Origin: GCA-2701705 sp036163455
GTDB taxonomy: Bacteria > Pseudomonadota > Gammaproteobacteria > GCA-002705445 > GCA-002716945
NCBI GenBank assembly: GCA_036163455.1
Contig: JAYZKL010000054.1
Span: 1-44,775, forward strand
Reading direction: 5' to 3'
DNA length: 44,775 bases
Part shown: positions 41,778-44,775 of the stretch, piece after piece
How the letters are laid out: each line of letters begins with the position of its first letter
How positions within the stretch are numbered: the first letter of the stretch is position 1
Made by a program: the position numbers and the translations under genes
Notes under the pieces: model-generated
Database searches by the model: none
What the model was told of the DNA's origin: nothing
Seen by the model: only the letters and a program-made list of their open reading frames with translations

Positions 41778-43580
41778 ATGAAACAAATATTAGTGAATGC
41801 TTCTCAAAAAGAGGAGATGAGACTCGCTGTAGTCGAAAACAAAGAATTAGTAGATTTAGATATAGAAGCGCCTTCGAAAAATACAAAATCGAATATATAC
41901 AAAGGAATAATTTCAAGAGTTGAGCCAAGCCTAGAAGCAGCTTTTGTAAATTATGGAAGAACTAGGCATGGTTTTCTTCCATTTAAGGAAATCTCAAATG
42001 AGGTATTTACTCCAAAAATACCTAGATCTTCTAAAGATTGTCTTAAACCAGGAAAAGAAATAGTTGTCCAGGTTGATAGAGAAGAAAGGGGTAGCAAGGG
42101 GGCTGCTCTCACAACACACCTTACACTTGCTGGCAAGTATCTTGTCTTGCTGCCAAAAAATCCAAATACGGGGGGGATCTCCAGAAGACTAGAAGGGCCT
42201 GCTAGATTAACTGCAAAAAAATTACTTAACTCAATAAAAGTTCCTGATGGTATGAGTGTAATATTGCGTACATCAGGTCTAGATTCTACAGCAGAATCGC
42301 TTCAATGGGATATTGATTATCTAATTCAAATTTATGAATCTATTTTAGAAAATTCAGTTTTAAAACAAGCTCCTTTTTTAATATATCAGGAAAGCAATAT
42401 TCTTCAGAGATTAATTAGAGACTATATAGATGAAAAGAGCGATGAAGTAATTATTGATAATCAAGAATTTTACGATAAATTCTTAATCTCTAAAGAACAT
42501 TTCATTCCTCATTTAAATATAAATGTTACTCAATACAAAGAATCTATACCTTTATTTAGTAAATTTAGAATTGAATCACAAATACAGACTGTTTATAAAA
42601 GAAAAGTCGCTCTACCTTCTGGCGGAAATGTTGTTTTTGATCAAACAGAGGCACTGACAAGCATAGACGTTAATTCAGCTAAATCCACACGAGGGGGCGA
42701 TATAGAAGAGACAGCTTTAAATACAAACCTAGAGGCTGTATCAGTAATCTCTTCGCAATTAAAATTACGTGATATTGGTGGACTCATAGTTATTGATTTT
42801 ATCGATATGATGTCAATTAATTCTCAGAAAAATGTTATGCGAAAAATGGGTGAAGCCTCTAAATATGATAAAGCTAAGATACAGCTTGGAAGAATTTCAA
42901 AATTTGGTTTACTTGAACTATCAAGGCAAAAGCTAAAATCTACTCTTCTTGGAACAAATAATGAAATATGTCCTACATGCGCTGGTTCAGGACAAATAAA
43001 ATCTTTAACAACTTTGACTATCTCATTTCTTAGGATTTTAGAAGAAGAAGCAATGAAAGCTTCTAAATCATTAACTGTTTATCTTCCTGTTAGGCTGGCA
43101 ACATATTTGTTAAATGAAAAAAAAGATTTGGTCCAAGATATTGAAAATAGACAATCTGTCACCATTAAAGTGATTCCAGACCCAGATTTAGAAGGATCTA
43201 ATTACAACATTGATAAACAGAATCTCCCAGAAGATGAATATAAAATGTCAGTTAAAAACTCTAAATTTCCTAACAAATCAAATCATTATGATGTTAAATC
43301 TGGATTACAGCAAAAACCAATGATAGAGTCAATTATTCCTAAAACAGCACCGCCAAAACCAACTAAAAGCAAATCTTCTTCATCAACTGGTCTTTTTACA
43401 AGGATTATGAGAGCTCTTTTTGGTCAAACGGAAAAGAAAGTTGAAAAAAATAGATCACATTATCATAGGGGAAGAAGATATAATCGCTATGGATCATATA
43501 AATACAATAAATATAAATCCTATAACAGGAAAAAAAAGAACTACAATAACGCTAGCAGTAAAACAAACTCTAGTAAATAA
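41778..43580 (+). CDS. rne: Ribonuclease E, short form
   Basis: RNase E is the main endonuclease for mRNA decay and rRNA/tRNA processing. The 600-residue protein has the S1 domain (IYKGIISRVEPSLEAAFVNYG, 40-60), the 5' sensor region, the DNase I-like catalytic domain with Asp297 (SIDVNS) and Asp340 (VIDFIDM), and the Zn-link C398-PT-C401. The C-terminal half is much shorter than in E. coli (1061). It keeps an amphipathic segment (STGLFTRIMRALFG, about 531-544), possibly membrane-binding, and a tail rich in Arg, Tyr and Lys (556-600) likely to bind RNA. RNase G is an alternative, but the leader, tail and rluC neighbour favour RNase E. Confidence 0.92.
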   Translation: MKQILVNASQKEEMRLAVVENKELVDLDIEAPSKNTKSNIYKGIISRVEPSLEAAFVNYGRTRHGFLPFKEISNEVFTPKIPRSSKDCLKPGKEIVVQVDREERGSKGAALTTHLTLAGKYLVLLPKNPNTGGISRRLEGPARLTAKKLLNSIKVPDGMSVILRTSGLDSTAESLQWDIDYLIQIYESILENSVLKQAPFLIYQESNILQRLIRDYIDEKSDEVIIDNQEFYDKFLISKEHFIPHLNINVTQYKESIPLFSKFRIESQIQTVYKRKVALPSGGNVVFDQTEALTSIDVNSAKSTRGGDIEETALNTNLEAVSVISSQLKLRDIGGLIVIDFIDMMSINSQKNVMRKMGEASKYDKAKIQLGRISKFGLLELSRQKLKSTLLGTNNEICPTCAGSGQIKSLTTLTISFLRILEEEAMKASKSLTVYLPVRLATYLLNEKKDLVQDIENRQSVTIKVIPDPDLEGSNYNIDKQNLPEDEYKMSVKNSKFPNKSNHYDVKSGLQQKPMIESIIPKTAPPKPTKSKSSSSTGLFTRIMRALFGQTEKKVEKNRSHYHRGRRYNRYGSYKYNKYKSYNRKKKNYNNASSKTNSSK

Positions 43581-44775
43581 TGATTAACTTTATATATAGA
43601 TTTTTATTAATTAGCCTAATTATAGGGATTCTTATAAATGTTTTCTCAAACTATATTTTTAAAAGGAATCATTTAGAAACTATAATAGCTAAAAATCAAA
43701 TAAATTTCATAACTAGAATTGGGCCTACGACGTATTATCAAAATAAAGGAATTTCTGCAGGGTTTGAATATGAACTTATGAAAGATTTTTCTAAATATTT
43801 AGGCGTTGAATTAAATATAATGACTGAAGAAAGTATAAATAAAATGATTCTAAATTTAAATAATAATACAGCAGACATAGGTGTTGGTCTAGCTGCTACC
43901 AAAAATAAGAAAGAGAAATTAAGCTTCACATATCCATACAATAGAATTGATCAAGTACTAGTATATAATTCAGATACTAGAAATAGGCCAAAAAATATTC
44001 AGGATATTTTATCAGGGACAATTGAAGTTCAGAAATTGAGTAATCATGAAGAAATTTTAAATTCATTAAAATTAAACCATCCTAAGCTAAAATGGATTTC
44101 TCTTGAAAATATAAATACGGATGAATTAATAGAATTAGTTAACGAAGGGATGATAGATTATACAATTTTGAACTCAAATGAATTTGAAATATATAGCCAA
44201 TTTTATCCAAATATAAAAATCGCTTTCAAAGTGAGTACGTCAGAGCCAGTTGCCTGGGCTCTTTCATTATATAATGATGGTAGTTTGGTAAATAAATTGA
44301 AAGAGTTTTTTGAATATTCAATCAATAATAATAGATTATCAACTCTTTTTGAAAAACACTTTGGCCATCTCAATACTTTTTCATTTGTTGGTTCTAAACA
44401 ATTCTTAAGAGATATTGTATTAATATTGCCAAAATACGAACAAACATTTAGAGATGCTGCAGAAAAATATAATCTTGATTGGCGTCTAATAGCGAGTGTA
44501 GCTTATCAAGAATCTAGATGGAGAGAAGATGCTGTTTCATATACCGGTGTTAGAGGTTTAATGATGTTAACTAAAAATACTGCTGAATACTTAGGAGTTA
44601 AAAATAGAACAGACCCTTTTGAGAGCATTAGTGGTGGAACTAAATATTTAAGTCTACTTTTAAAAAGGTTTCCAAAGGATGTTCTTGAACCTGATAGAAC
44701 ATGGTTTGCATTAGCAGCCTATAACTTGGGCTATGGTCATGTCACAGATGCATTCCAGCTAGCAAGAAATCAAAA
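43580..44775 (+). CDS. mltF: Membrane-bound lytic murein transglycosylase F (3' end cut by the window)
   Basis: MltF cleaves peptidoglycan glycan strands at the outer membrane. The visible 398 codons show an N-terminal hydrophobic segment (about 7-27), an SBP_bac_3-like domain (about 40-262; GFEYELMKDFSKYLG, ADIGVGLAATKNKKEKLSFTYPY) and the SLT lysozyme-like domain with catalytic Glu311 (YQESRW), TGVRGLMMLT and AAYNLGYGHVTDA. The ATG overlaps the rne stop by one base (TAATG), so the two genes are translationally coupled. The frame runs off the window edge; the family usually ends about 60-100 residues later. Confidence 0.93.
   Translation, partial: MINFIYRFLLISLIIGILINVFSNYIFKRNHLETIIAKNQINFITRIGPTTYYQNKGISAGFEYELMKDFSKYLGVELNIMTEESINKMILNLNNNTADIGVGLAATKNKKEKLSFTYPYNRIDQVLVYNSDTRNRPKNIQDILSGTIEVQKLSNHEEILNSLKLNHPKLKWISLENINTDELIELVNEGMIDYTILNSNEFEIYSQFYPNIKIAFKVSTSEPVAWALSLYNDGSLVNKLKEFFEYSINNNRLSTLFEKHFGHLNTFSFVGSKQFLRDIVLILPKYEQTFRDAAEKYNLDWRLIASVAYQESRWREDAVSYTGVRGLMMLTKNTAEYLGVKNRTDPFESISGGTKYLSLLLKRFPKDVLEPDRTWFALAAYNLGYGHVTDAFQLARNQ

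Noticed and set aside
1..44775. CRISPR arrays, IS elements, prophage or integration sites
   Set aside because: I saw no regularly spaced repeats, transposase or integrase motifs, terminal inverted repeats, or partial tRNA duplications at either tRNA gene.

Overview
The window is a strongly AT-rich, densely packed piece of a gammaproteobacterial chromosome. Gene content and order point there: mnmA-hflD with an ATGA overlap, divergent rluC and rne, thrS-infC-rpmI-rplT-pheS-pheT-ihfA-merR, prfB-lysS, and a long nnr-tsaE-miaA-hfq-hflK-hflC-yjeT-hisZ-purA-rlmB-rpsF-rpsR-rplI-dnaB run. Overlapping start and stop codons, very short intergenic gaps, lysine/asparagine/isoleucine-rich proteins and several missing accessory genes suggest a streamlined genome, as in free-living marine oligotrophs of the SAR86 or SUP05 type, or a young symbiont. 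The sequence alone does not settle which. I see no IS element, prophage, CRISPR array or rRNA gene.

Layout. 1-1300: a minus-strand iscR-iscU pair without iscS, then a small membrane protein with its own promoter. 1300-4660: DUF1249 protein, infA, and the carbon branch-point pair aceA-icd. 4750-9025: mnmA-hflD facing acnA. 9098-12234: a minus-strand operon of fumC followed by an ExbB/MotA-like protein, an ExbD-like protein and a small unknown membrane protein, ending at a terminator. 12309-13911: purB and a small frataxin-like ORF. 13931-17180: lysS, prfB (read through a +1 frameshift) and an MGME1-like nuclease. 17187-23978: the merR/ihfA/pheT/pheS/rplT/rpmI/infC/thrS cluster headed by tRNA-Val. 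24056-28678: uvrB, an aspartate aminotransferase, tRNA-Asn, galU and fdxA. 28685-41511: an almost gapless minus-strand run from rluC to dnaB. 41512-44775: the rne leader, rne and a 3'-truncated mltF.

Functionally the window is mostly housekeeping: translation (initiation factors, RF2, three aminoacyl-tRNA synthetases, six ribosomal proteins, tRNA and rRNA modification), TCA and glyoxylate-cycle enzymes (aconitase, isocitrate dehydrogenase, isocitrate lyase, fumarase), purine synthesis (purA, purB), Fe-S assembly, membrane quality control (hflK/hflC, sppA) and RNA turnover (hfq, rne).

The points most worth a second look are an IscR without any cysteine whose own promoter still carries a good match to a type 1 IscR site; the fumC-linked stator-like gene set of unknown function; a PheT lacking its whole EMAP-like tRNA-binding domain; AUA as the apparent start codon of both infC and the yjeT homologue; a GUU rather than CUU slip codon in the prfB frameshift site; an MGME1-like nuclease; and the loss of amiB, mutL, hflX, rnr, nsrR and priB from an otherwise conserved gene order.
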